Source of the DNA: an uncultured Bacilli bacterium
Lineage (GTDB): Bacteria > Bacillota_I > Bacilli_A > RF39 > UBA660
DNA length: 31,419 nt
Reading direction: 5' to 3'
Assembly: GCA_947587115.1 (NCBI GenBank)
Contig: CANPXY010000005.1
Coordinates: 1-31,419, forward strand
Under the pieces are notes generated by a model. That model had not been told where the DNA came from and made no database searches. It saw only the letters and a program-made list of their open reading frames with translations. Made by a program: the position numbers and the translations under genes. Shown piece after piece: positions 14,779 to 21,615 of this stretch (positions within the stretch are counted from its first letter, which is position 1; the number at the start of each line of letters is the position of its first letter).

Positions 14779-14803
14779 GGATTAGGGCCTTTTTTATTAA
14801 AAT

Positions 14804-15196
14804 TTATGCTTCTGTTAATATCTGATGAACTTCTTCTAATGATTTAAGTAGATCTTTGTTGAATTGATGAGCTAGTAAATCATCTGGATATCTTGGGGTA
14901 AGATGAATGTGAAAGTGTTTGATATCTTGCCCATAATCGTTATTTTGCGCTATAGTGAGTCCTTCACAATGGAGCTTTTCTTTTAATTTAGGATAGAGCA
15001 TCTGAATTACTTCCAACATGTGCTTCCATGTAGCAGGATCAATTTCTAAGATGGTTGTACAATGCTTTTTAGGAATCAACAACAAGTCTCCGTTGGTACT
15101 TGGATTAATATCTAGAAATACTTTTACCTCCTCATCTTCATATACTGTATAAGACGGAATTTCTCCAGCAATAATTTTACAAAAAATACAGTCCAT
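14804..15196 (-). CDS. HIT-family nucleotide hydrolase/transferase
   Basis: A 130-residue histidine-triad protein. It starts MDCIFCKIIAGEIPSYTVYE, with the CxxC of zinc-binding HIT proteins (Cys 3 and 6), has FLDINPSTNGDLLLIPKKH and the catalytic triad HFHIHL (His 94, 96, 98). Such proteins cleave nucleoside phosphoramidates, dinucleoside polyphosphates or related adducts. Length is typical. It lies 13 bases after a small membrane-peptide gene on the same strand, with which it probably forms an operon; AAAGGAG overlaps the stop of that gene. It converges with the zinc-ribbon genes, 25 bases away. Confidence 0.93.
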   Translation of the reverse strand: MDCIFCKIIAGEIPSYTVYEDEEVKVFLDINPSTNGDLLLIPKKHCTTILEIDPATWKHMLEVIQMLYPKLKEKLHCEGLTIAQNNDYGQDIKHFHIHLTPRYPDDLLAHQFNKDLLKSLEEVHQILTEA

Positions 15197-15209
15197 ATCG
15201 TTATCTCCT

Positions 15210-15326
15210 TTATGAAATCAAATTCTTTTTTTCTAAGATGATAATGACACCAAAGACGACAAATACAACTAAGAATAACAACGCCATTCCTAAAATTAAG
15301 CCTTGCTTTTGTCTTTCTTTTTTCAT
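15210..15326 (-). CDS. Small membrane peptide upstream of the HIT gene, 38 residues
   Basis: The minus strand encodes MKKERQKQGLILGMALLFLV followed by VFVVFGVIIILEKKNLIS: a basic head, a single hydrophobic helix at about 9-31 and a basic tail. Two ATG codons are adjacent (15329 and 15326); the second is better spaced from GAGGTGG. A promoter at 15344-15372 precedes it and the stop abuts the Shine-Dalgarno of the HIT gene. The signals support a real gene; no function is known. Confidence 0.6.
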   Translation of the reverse strand: MKKERQKQGLILGMALLFLVVFVVFGVIIILEKKNLIS

Positions 15327-15343
15327 CATACCACCTCTATTTC

Positions 15344-15372
15344 ATTATAGAGGCTTTTAAGAAAAAAAACAA
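15344..15372 (-). promoter_or_regulatory. Promoter of the small peptide - HIT unit
   Basis: Minus strand: -35 TTGTTT (15372-15367), 17-base spacer, -10 TATAAT (15349-15344). The -10 lies inside a 7-base inverted repeat CCTCTAT / ATAGAGG (15334-15353). The -35 overlaps the U-tract of the terminator at 15362-15384. Confidence 0.5.
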
Positions 15373-15384
15373 TCATTCGATTGT
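15362..15384 (-). terminator. Minus-strand terminator with no gene before it
   Basis: On the minus strand ACAATC, loop GAAT, GATTGT, then eight T. A second 7-base hairpin (TGAATAC, loop AGCGA, GTATTCA) lies just upstream at 15391-15409. No minus-strand reading frame precedes them in the 15385-15588 gap, so they could end a small RNA or block antisense reading from the suf side. Confidence 0.5.
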
Positions 15385-15500
15385 CTAAAGTGAATACAGC
15401 GAGTATTCAATATTATTATGAAAGACATTTGTGAAATATATACGGCATTTATGATATAATTAAAATGAAAATATAAATAAAACTATATTTTTCTTTGAAT

Positions 15501-15529
15501 TTGTGGTAAAATATAGACATTTCCCACAA
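15501..15529. promoter_or_regulatory. Imperfect palindrome upstream of the suf operon
   Basis: TTGTGG-T-AAA at the left and its mirror TTT-C-CCACAA at the right form a 29-base element with half-site TTGTGGNAAA. It lies 60 bases before sufC, between an upstream extended -10 (TGATATAAT at 15452-15460) and a TATAAT at 15558-15563. It may be an operator for control by iron or Fe-S status; this is inference from position only. Confidence 0.35.
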
Positions 15530-15588
15530 CCAGACATTTTTTTTGAAGCAACAATCTTATAATAAAGAAAAGAATAAGAGGTGGAACG

Positions 15589-16347
15589 ATGTTAGAGATG
15601 AAGAATTTAAAGATGAGCCTTGCTGGAAAAAGATTGTTGGATGATTTTTCTCTTACGATCAAAGAAGGAGAGGTTCATGCCATCATGGGACCGAACGGAA
15701 CAGGGAAGAGTACGCTTTCTAAAGTGCTTATGGGGCACCCCGCTTATACGCTAGAAAGTGGTGAGATTTTCTTTAATGGAGAGTCATTACTTCCTTTATC
15801 GACGGATGAGCGTGCGAAACGTGGAATCTTTTTGGCGATGCAAAATCCAATGAGTATCGAAGGCGTCAGCAACAGTGAATTTTTAAGGACCGCACTGTCA
15901 GAAAAAGAAGGAACGCATATTGGAATTTTTGATTTCTTGCAACAGATGGACCAAGCCATCAAAGATCTCAATATGGACGAGAAGATGCTCCATCGTTCGA
16001 TCAATCAAGGCTTTTCAGGCGGAGAGCGCAAAAAGAATGAAATCTTACAGATGAAGCTTTTAAAACCTTCTTTGATTATTTTAGATGAAATTGATTCAGG
16101 ACTAGATGTTGACAGTTTAAAAATCGTCTGCGAAAATATTCAAAAATATCGTATCGAATATCCCAAGACTTCTATTCTTTTGATTACCCACTATCCAAGA
16201 ATTTTAGAATATATCAAACCAGATTTTGTCCACATGATGATGAATGGAAAAATCGAAAAGACCGGAGATTTGAATTTTGCCTTGGAAATTGAAAAAAATG
16301 GTTATCATGGGGTAAATGATATGAGTGAGTTGAAGCTTCATGAATAA
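15589..16347 (+). CDS. sufC: SufC, Fe-S assembly ATPase
   Basis: The ATPase of the SufBCD scaffold that builds iron-sulphur clusters. The 252-residue product has Walker A GPNGTGKST (34-42), the signature FSGGERKKNEI (from 142), Walker B LIILDEIDSGLD (Asp 166, Glu 167) and the switch His in LLITHYPRIL. SufC-specific features include GHPAYTLESGEI and the bend after FLAMQNPMSIEGVSN. AGAGGTGG precedes the ATG, and a TATAAT at 15558-15563 lies 25 bases upstream without a clear -35. It overlaps sufD by eight bases, the start of a tightly packed operon sufC-sufD-sufS-sufU-unknown-sufB. Confidence 0.97.
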   Translation: MLEMKNLKMSLAGKRLLDDFSLTIKEGEVHAIMGPNGTGKSTLSKVLMGHPAYTLESGEIFFNGESLLPLSTDERAKRGIFLAMQNPMSIEGVSNSEFLRTALSEKEGTHIGIFDFLQQMDQAIKDLNMDEKMLHRSINQGFSGGERKKNEILQMKLLKPSLIILDEIDSGLDVDSLKIVCENIQKYRIEYPKTSILLITHYPRILEYIKPDFVHMMMNGKIEKTGDLNFALEIEKNGYHGVNDMSELKLHE

Positions 16348-17083
16348 AATAACAGTAGTAAAAGATAAAATTTTAATCGAATTGGAACAATCAGGTTTAA
16401 TGGTGCAGGAGCACACGATCGAAGTTCAACAAGATGCAGAACTTTTGCTGGTAGTGACAGATAGTACTGCGAACTTTACCTTCCATATAGAAGAAGGAAA
16501 GAAGCTCGATTTATCGATCAAGAGCCAAAATAGCGAGAATACTTTATATTATGAGTTGAAAAAGAATAGCATTTTATGCACCCATCATTTGGCATTGGAC
16601 TGTACGGATCAAATTGATGCGCGATTGCTCGGAGAAGAAAGTAATTTAGAATATCACTACAGTACGATGAACCGAAAAACAAGTGCTTTACATATGACGA
16701 TTGATCATGCCAAGTCCAACACCCAAAGTAACGTTCAAAATCATGGTGTCAATCTTAAAGATCAGAATTTGTTATTTGACATCACCGGAAGAATTCCTAA
16801 GTCAAGTCATGGCTGTATATGTAATCAAGATAACAAGATTCTCACGATGCAAAAAGGTCATTCGAGAATTGAGCCAAAACTTTTGATTGAAAATCATGAC
16901 GTCGAAGCAAATCATGCAGCTTATCTAGGCCAATTTAAAGAAGAAGAACTGTTCTATTTGATGAGTCGAGGAATTTCCAAAGAGAAATGTTATGAATTGT
17001 TACTGGAAGGATTTTTGTTGAATCATGATCCCGTCGATCGTGATACGCATGACTGGTTTTTCCGCTTTATGATTGAAAAGTAG
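16340..17083 (+). CDS. sufD: SufD-like scaffold protein, short form
   Basis: A 247-residue SufB/SufD-family protein, where SufD of Bacillus has about 435 residues. The C-terminal two thirds fit the beta-helix and helical end: HGVNLKDQNLLFDITGRIP, KGHSRIEPKLLIENHDVEAN, HAAYLGQFKEEELFYLMSRG, then SKEKCYELLLEGFLL. The His of HAA matches the conserved SufD histidine. What is missing is the N-terminal helical region and several beta-helix turns. It overlaps sufC by eight bases and is followed at 11 bases by sufS. It probably still pairs with SufB through the C-terminal part; that is inference. Confidence 0.88.
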   Translation: MNKITVVKDKILIELEQSGLMVQEHTIEVQQDAELLLVVTDSTANFTFHIEEGKKLDLSIKSQNSENTLYYELKKNSILCTHHLALDCTDQIDARLLGEESNLEYHYSTMNRKTSALHMTIDHAKSNTQSNVQNHGVNLKDQNLLFDITGRIPKSSHGCICNQDNKILTMQKGHSRIEPKLLIENHDVEANHAAYLGQFKEEELFYLMSRGISKEKCYELLLEGFLLNHDPVDRDTHDWFFRFMIEK

Positions 17084-17094
17084 GAGGTGACAAG

Positions 17095-18291
17095 ATGAAC
17101 AGACAAGATTTTCCGATGTTAGAAAAAGACTTGATCTATTTTGATAATGGGGCGACGACGCTCAAACCAAAATGTGTAATCGACAGTATGGTCGAATACT
17201 ATTCATCTTATAGTGCCAATGCGCATCGGGGCGATTATGATATTTCCCAAAAAGTGGATCAGATGTATGAAGGAGTTCGTGACAAAGTAAAAAAATTGCT
17301 TCATGCTGCTAGATCAAGTGAGATCATCTTTACCAAAGGAGCTACCGAGTCCATCAATATGATCGCCTTTGGATTTATGAAATATCAATTACAAAAAGGG
17401 GACGAAGTTCTAATTACCAAAGCCGAACATGCCTCCAATGTTCTTCCATGGTTGGAGCTTGCGAAAGATATTGGTATTAAGGTACATTATATTCCTTTAA
17501 ATGAACAGCACGAATTGACACTTGAAGCAGTAGAAAAAGCGATTTCGCCGAAGACTAAAGTGATTGCGCTTGCCCATATTACCAATGTAGTAGGAGATAT
17601 TCGACCAGTAGAAGAAATTGGAAAGTTGTGTAGAGAACATCAGATCTACTTTGTCGTCGATGGTGCCCAAAGTGTGGCCCATCTTCCAGTCGATGTAGAA
17701 CGTTTTAATATCGATTTCCTAGCTTTTTCAGGGCACAAAATGTTAGGACCAACAGGTGTCGGCGTTCTCTATGGAAAATATGCATTGTTAGAAAAGATGC
17801 GTCCTCTATGTTTTGGTGGCGGAATGAACAGCATTTTCTCTTCCGATGGAACGATCGAATATAAAGATCTTCCAACGAGACTTGAACCGGGAACTCCACC
17901 GATTGCCGAAGTCATTGGCTTAGGACGTGCCATCGATTATCTTTTAAATATTGGCATGGATCAAATTCATCAATACGAGTTAGAATTAAAACGCTATGCC
18001 ATCTCGAAACTAGAACAATTAGACAATATTACCATCTATAATAAAGATAGCCAAGGTGGTATTGTGGCCTTCAACATCGACGGAGTATTTAGTCAAGATG
18101 CCGCCGTATATTTGAATCACTATCATATCTGTGTAAGAGCAGGCAATCATTGTGCCAAGATTTTAAAAGACGAATTTAAGATACAAAATACTTGTCGAAT
18201 CAGTTTTTATTTTTATAATACCAAAGAAGAAATCGATAAATTAATTGAAGTCTTGCAAAAAAGCAAAGATATATTTAAAATAATATTGTAG
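17095..18291 (+). CDS. sufS: SufS, group II cysteine desulfurase
   Basis: This pyridoxal-phosphate enzyme removes sulphur from cysteine and passes it to SufU. In 398 residues it shows YFDNGATTLKP near the start, NAHRGDYDIS, TKGATESINM, the cofactor lysine in AFSGHKMLGPTGVG (Lys 215), RLEPGTPP, and the catalytic cysteine in VRAGNHCAKIL (Cys 353), which belongs to the structured loop typical of type II enzymes. AGGAGGTGAC precedes the ATG. The next gene, sufU, starts 10 bases after its stop. Confidence 0.97.
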   Translation: MNRQDFPMLEKDLIYFDNGATTLKPKCVIDSMVEYYSSYSANAHRGDYDISQKVDQMYEGVRDKVKKLLHAARSSEIIFTKGATESINMIAFGFMKYQLQKGDEVLITKAEHASNVLPWLELAKDIGIKVHYIPLNEQHELTLEAVEKAISPKTKVIALAHITNVVGDIRPVEEIGKLCREHQIYFVVDGAQSVAHLPVDVERFNIDFLAFSGHKMLGPTGVGVLYGKYALLEKMRPLCFGGGMNSIFSSDGTIEYKDLPTRLEPGTPPIAEVIGLGRAIDYLLNIGMDQIHQYELELKRYAISKLEQLDNITIYNKDSQGGIVAFNIDGVFSQDAAVYLNHYHICVRAGNHCAKILKDEFKIQNTCRISFYFYNTKEEIDKLIEVLQKSKDIFKIIL

Positions 18292-18301
18292 AGGTGAAAA
18301 A

Positions 18302-18742
18302 ATGGATCCAAATCTAAGACGTGAAATCATTTTGGAGCATTACCAACATCCTATAAATAGAGGTCTTGTCGATGATGAGCACTATGAGAAAGCAAACACC
18401 CACAACGATTCTTGTATCGACAACATCGATGTGATGATGAAGATCACGGATGGGAAAGTAGAAGATATTCGCTTCGATGGAGAAGCTTGTGCCATCTCTA
18501 CTTCGGCGACTTCGATCATGATCCAAACTTTAATTGGGAAAAGTGTCGATGAAGTCAAAGAGATCATCGAAAATTATGAACACATGATCAATGAAGAAGA
18601 TTATCGTAGTGATCTACTTGGGGAGTTAATCGTCTACAACGAAACTTATAAACAACCAAATCGAAAAAAATGTGCATTATTGCCATTTGAATCAATAAAA
18701 AAAATCTTAGCAAAGAAAGAGGAGAAAGAAAATGGAATTTAA
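18302..18742 (+). CDS. sufU: SufU, zinc-dependent sulphur transfer protein
   Basis: SufU accepts sulphur from SufS in Firmicutes. The 146-residue product keeps all four zinc ligands: Cys 38 and Asp 40 in NDSCIDN, Cys 63 in DGEACAIS and Cys 124 in RKKCALLPFE. The opening REIILEHYQHPINRG is typical of the IscU/SufU fold. The usual C-G-D of the first ligand loop is C-I-D here. Its end overlaps the following unknown gene by 11 bases, which argues for coupled translation of that gene. Confidence 0.96.
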   Translation: MDPNLRREIILEHYQHPINRGLVDDEHYEKANTHNDSCIDNIDVMMKITDGKVEDIRFDGEACAISTSATSIMIQTLIGKSVDEVKEIIENYEHMINEEDYRSDLLGELIVYNETYKQPNRKKCALLPFESIKKILAKKEEKENGI

Positions 18743-19277
18743 AACAGAAAACATCAAAGTTGCAATCCTACGTATATGGGATCAAGACAAAGGTCGCTTG
18801 GTTGCTTATGACGAAGTTAGCGATCAATCACTTTTGAATGCACCACGGGTCGTACTTTATGAAAATCAAGGACAAATGATCAATCTTTTCAGTCCCGATG
18901 AAAAGGATCTACCAGTTCTACAGAGAGTGGAAGACAAGTTGGTAAGCTTACGGGAAGGGCAAGGACTTTCATCAGGGGTGTGTCTTGTCGTGGAGCCAAG
19001 AGTACAAACGTTAGAATTTAATCGTTTTACTTGCACATTAGACGATATCAAAAAGCAAGTGCTTGCATCAAACGATGCCTTCTTGTATCGCGATGGTTTG
19101 ATTGATGAACGTCTTCGTGTGTTAGATACTTGGTATGAAAAGTCGCCTCAAGATGAAAGCTATGCCAAAGCGCAGATGGCCCTTTTAGCTAAAAAACATG
19201 AAGATAAGAAGAGTTATGAACAGTTTGAAGCAACAGCAAAAACTTTATCTGGTAAAACCGTAGGTATAAAGAAATAA
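18732..19277 (+). CDS. Unknown protein inside the suf operon
   Basis: A 181-residue soluble protein, start ATG 18732 behind GAGGAG, overlapping sufU by 11 bases and 28 bases before sufB. No family is recognised. Visible features: an N-terminal beta-rich part with RIWDQDKGRLVAYDEVSDQ and VVLYENQGQMINLFSPDE, a single pair of Cys (in GVCLVVEP and FTCTLDD), and a helical Lys-rich C-terminal third (AQMALLAKKHEDKKSYEQFE). There is no CxxC, no signal peptide and no P-loop. It is not part of the standard SufCDSUB set. Position and coupling suggest a role in cluster assembly, control or protection, which is inference. Confidence 0.8.
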   Translation: MEFKTENIKVAILRIWDQDKGRLVAYDEVSDQSLLNAPRVVLYENQGQMINLFSPDEKDLPVLQRVEDKLVSLREGQGLSSGVCLVVEPRVQTLEFNRFTCTLDDIKKQVLASNDAFLYRDGLIDERLRVLDTWYEKSPQDESYAKAQMALLAKKHEDKKSYEQFEATAKTLSGKTVGIKK

Positions 19278-19305
19278 GTCTAAATGATAGAAAAGTGGTG
19301 ATAAC

Positions 19306-20613
19306 ATGGAGGTTATTGGAATCAATGAAGACCATATTCGACAAATTTCCAAACAGAAACAAGAAGATGATTGGATTTTAGAATATCGTCTTGCCAGTTA
19401 TCGCCACTTTTCTCGTCTAGAGCTTCCGTCTTTTGGACCCCCGATCGATCTGGATTTTTCTAAAATTATCTACTATAAAACAGAGGCAGGCGATATCAAG
19501 CATGACTGGAATGATGTTTCTTGCGCTATCAAAGACGAGCTACAGGGCCTAGGAGTGTTAGAGAGCGAGCAACACTTAGATGGCATGGGTGTGCAATATG
19601 AGAGTGAAGTCATCTATCACAGTATGTTAAAAGAGCTAGAAGATAAAAAAGTCATTTTTACTTCTATTGAAGATGCGATGAAGAACCACCCCGATCTTGT
19701 GCGAAAGTATTTTGGCAAGATCGTTTCCAATCAAGACAATAAGTTTGCTGCCCTCAATGGGGCCGTATTCAGTGGTGGAAGTTTCATCTATATTCCTCCA
19801 AATACCAAATTAGATCGGCCTTTACAAAGTTATTTCCGCATCAATAGTCGCAATATGGGCCAATTTGAACGAACGCTCATCATCGTCGACGATCACAGTG
19901 AACTTCATTATATTGAAGGTTGTACAGCTCCTAATTATAGCGACTCGAGTTTACATGCCGCTGTCGTTGAAATCTATGTCGGTAAGAACAGCAAGTGTCG
20001 TTATTCCACGATTCAAAATTGGGCGACGAACGTCTATAATCTCGTTACGAAACGAGCGCTTGTCGAAGATCATGGAACGATGGAGTGGATTGATGGCAAC
20101 ATCGGAAGTCATACGACGATGAAATATCCAGCTTGTATCCTAAAAGGTGATGATGCATCCGGTACTTGTATTACGATCAGTGTGGCAACCGATCATCAAC
20201 AACAAGATACGGGCGCTCGCATGATTCACTTAGGAAAACGTACCAAAAGTAACATCATTTCCAAAAGTATTGCCAAAAATGGTGGCAATGCTACGTACCG
20301 AGGAAAAGTAGATATCAAACCGCAAGCATTATTCAGTGAATCGATGGTCAAATGTGATACGCTCATTTTAGATGAGATTTCCAAAAGTGATACAATTCCA
20401 ACCAACATTTGCGAAAACGAAAGCAGCAACATTGAACACGAAGCTACCGTCTCCAAGATCAGTGAAGAAAAGTTATTCTATTTGATGAGCCGTGGAATTG
20501 ACAAAGAACGCGCTACCGAACTCATTGTCTTAGGATTCTTAGAAAAATTTAGACAAGAGCTTCCAATGGAATATGCGGTAGAACTGAACCAACTATTAAA
20601 AAGAAATTTATAA
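19306..20613 (+). CDS. sufB: SufB, Fe-S scaffold protein
   Basis: The main scaffold subunit on which clusters form in the SufBC2D complex. The 435-residue product has the SufB N-terminal region (GPPIDLDFSKIIYYK), YESEVIYHSMLKELEDK, the beta-helix with GGSFIYIPPNTKLDRPLQSY and HYIEGCTAPNYSDSSLHAAV, and the C-terminal NICENESSNIEHEATVSKIS followed by LFYLMSRGID. The Cys of NICEN lies where the cluster-building Cys of other SufB proteins is expected. It is slightly shorter than Bacillus SufB. It ends the operon; a terminator follows. Confidence 0.97.
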   Translation: MEVIGINEDHIRQISKQKQEDDWILEYRLASYRHFSRLELPSFGPPIDLDFSKIIYYKTEAGDIKHDWNDVSCAIKDELQGLGVLESEQHLDGMGVQYESEVIYHSMLKELEDKKVIFTSIEDAMKNHPDLVRKYFGKIVSNQDNKFAALNGAVFSGGSFIYIPPNTKLDRPLQSYFRINSRNMGQFERTLIIVDDHSELHYIEGCTAPNYSDSSLHAAVVEIYVGKNSKCRYSTIQNWATNVYNLVTKRALVEDHGTMEWIDGNIGSHTTMKYPACILKGDDASGTCITISVATDHQQQDTGARMIHLGKRTKSNIISKSIAKNGGNATYRGKVDIKPQALFSESMVKCDTLILDEISKSDTIPTNICENESSNIEHEATVSKISEEKLFYLMSRGIDKERATELIVLGFLEKFRQELPMEYAVELNQLLKRNL

Positions 20614-20627
20614 AACCAAACGATGCG

Positions 20628-20664
20628 AAAAAAAGAAAAAATGCATGCTGCATTTTCTTTTTTT
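20628..20664 (+). terminator. Terminator of the suf operon
   Basis: A long A/T-rich hairpin with AATGCA, loop TGC, TGCATT at its tip, extended by A-runs and T-runs with a two-base bulge, and ending in seven T. Confidence 0.75.
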
Positions 20665-20701
20665 GTGCCCAATTTTATTTTTATTTAAAAAAAATGGTCA
20701 T

Positions 20702-20730
20702 TTGTCAATGATCTTCTTTTGCGTTATAGT
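20702..20730 (+). promoter_or_regulatory. Promoter of the short ssb gene
   Basis: -35 TTGTCA (20702-20707), 17-base spacer, -10 TATAGT (20725-20730). Confidence 0.7.
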
Positions 20731-20752
20731 GCTAGAGAAAGGAGAGAAAATA

Positions 20753-21082
20753 ATGTTAAATCAGCTTGTTTTAGTGGGTCGTTTGACCGATGATCCAGAC
20801 TTAAGAGAACTTGAAGGCGGAAAGAAGGTGACGACGGTTTGTCTTGCTGTGCCACGAAGTTTCAAAAATATGGAAGGTTTATATGACACCGACTTTATTG
20901 AATGTATTTTATGGGAACATATTGCACAGAATACTACTGAGTACTGCCATAAAGGAGATTTAATTGGAGTTCGAGGTCGCCTGCAAATACGAACGATCGA
21001 AAATCAGGAAGGTAAAAAAATTTCGAAGTTAGAAGTGATTGCCGAAAAAGTAAATTTTTTATCAAGTAAGAAAAAAGAATAG
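20753..21082 (+). CDS. Short single-stranded DNA-binding protein (SsbB-like)
   Basis: A 109-residue OB-fold protein. It starts MLNQLVLVGRLTDDPDLREL, continues with TTVCLAVPRSFKNMEGLYDT, FIECILWEHIAQNTTEYCHK, GDLIGVRGRLQIRT and KLEVIAEKVNFL, all SSB hallmarks. It stops right after the OB fold and lacks the flexible linker and acidic DDDIPF-type tip of the housekeeping SSB. The size resembles B. subtilis SsbB (113 residues), which acts in competence. It is monocistronic with a good promoter; a role in DNA uptake is possible but no competence gene is nearby. A second, full-length SSB should exist elsewhere. Confidence 0.9.
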   Translation: MLNQLVLVGRLTDDPDLRELEGGKKVTTVCLAVPRSFKNMEGLYDTDFIECILWEHIAQNTTEYCHKGDLIGVRGRLQIRTIENQEGKKISKLEVIAEKVNFLSSKKKE

Positions 21083-21119
21083 TGATATTTGCTATTAGTT
21101 AATTTCAAACAAAAGGGAA

Positions 21120-21169
21120 CCTCAATTATTTATAATGAAGACGTCCAAGCAGTATTAGGATAATTGAGG
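21120..21169. repeat. 10-base inverted repeat spanning the XRE promoter and Shine-Dalgarno
   Basis: CCTCAATTAT (21120-21129) and ATAATTGAGG (21160-21169) are perfect complements 30 bases apart. A TATAAT-type box lies just inside the left arm (21131-21136), and the right arm contains the GAGG of the regulator's ribosome binding site. It may be an operator for autoregulation, or form a leader hairpin if transcription starts further upstream. Confidence 0.5.
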
Positions 21170-21177
21170 TGATAGTT

Positions 21178-21531
21178 ATGATCCTTGGAAAAAGATTGAA
21201 AGAACTACGAAAGAAGGAGGGAATGACGCAACAAGAATTAGGAGACTTGATCAATGTGACAAAGGTCAGTATCTGTTGTTACGAAAAAGGAACAAGAACT
21301 CCTACACTTGAAACGTTATTAGATTTAGCAAAAGTCTTTCACGTCGATGTCAACTATTTTTTAGGACAAGACGAATATGTTGTTGCTGAACAAGAGACAT
21401 CCTATGGGATTCAGATGGCTAGAGAAGAAATTGAAATTATTGAGGAACTTAAGAAACGACCTTCTCTACACGAAAAGATGATTGAAGATCCTAAAAGGAT
21501 GATCGAACTTATTGATAAAAAAATCAGATAG
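21178..21531 (+). CDS. XRE-family transcriptional regulator
   Basis: A 117-residue DNA-binding protein. The HTH of Cro/CI type covers about 5-58: GKRLKELRKKEGMTQQELGD, LINVTKVSICCYEKGTRTPT, LETLLDLAKVFHVDVNYFLG. The rest is an acidic helical tail with no effector domain, probably for dimerisation. ATG 21178 has GAGGTGAT eight bases upstream; GTG 21169 is in frame but lies inside that signal. The inverted repeat at 21120-21169 is a likely site for autoregulation. No obvious target operon adjoins it; the codirectional acetyltransferase gene has its own promoter after a strong terminator. Confidence 0.92.
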   Translation: MILGKRLKELRKKEGMTQQELGDLINVTKVSICCYEKGTRTPTLETLLDLAKVFHVDVNYFLGQDEYVVAEQETSYGIQMAREEIEIIEELKKRPSLHEKMIEDPKRMIELIDKKIR

Positions 21532-21556
21532 ACAGTCTAAACTGTCTATTTTTTTT
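21528..21556 (+). terminator. Terminator of the XRE gene
   Basis: ATAGACAGT, loop CTAA, ACTGTCTAT (21528-21549), then a run of T. The stem includes the stop codon. Confidence 0.85.
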
Positions 21557-21583
21557 GAATTTGCACGCATTTGTCAATGAACG

Positions 21584-21592
21584 TGATATACT
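21584..21592 (+). promoter_or_regulatory. Extended -10 promoter of the acetyltransferase - pdp unit
   Basis: TGATATACT fits the extended -10 form. TTGTCA at 21571-21576 is too close to be its -35, but is 19 bases from a TATAAT at 21596-21601; that second box touches the Shine-Dalgarno, so it is less likely to be used. Confidence 0.45.
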
Positions 21593-21615
21593 ATTTATAA
21601 TAGGAGGGGATAAAT

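Noticed and set aside
14776..14800. Possible terminator after the second zinc-ribbon paralogue (AAGG...CCTT plus T-run)
   Set aside because: The stem has only four base pairs; too weak to call.
15452..15460. TGATATAAT, a good extended -10 on the plus strand
   Set aside because: It would give sufC a leader of over 120 bases and competes with the nearer TATAAT at 15558; left undecided and not listed as a promoter.
21571..21601. TTGTCA - 19 - TATAAT as the main promoter of the acetyltransferase gene
   Set aside because: The -10 would touch the Shine-Dalgarno, so the transcript would start inside or past it; the TGATATACT box at 21584-21592 is more plausible.
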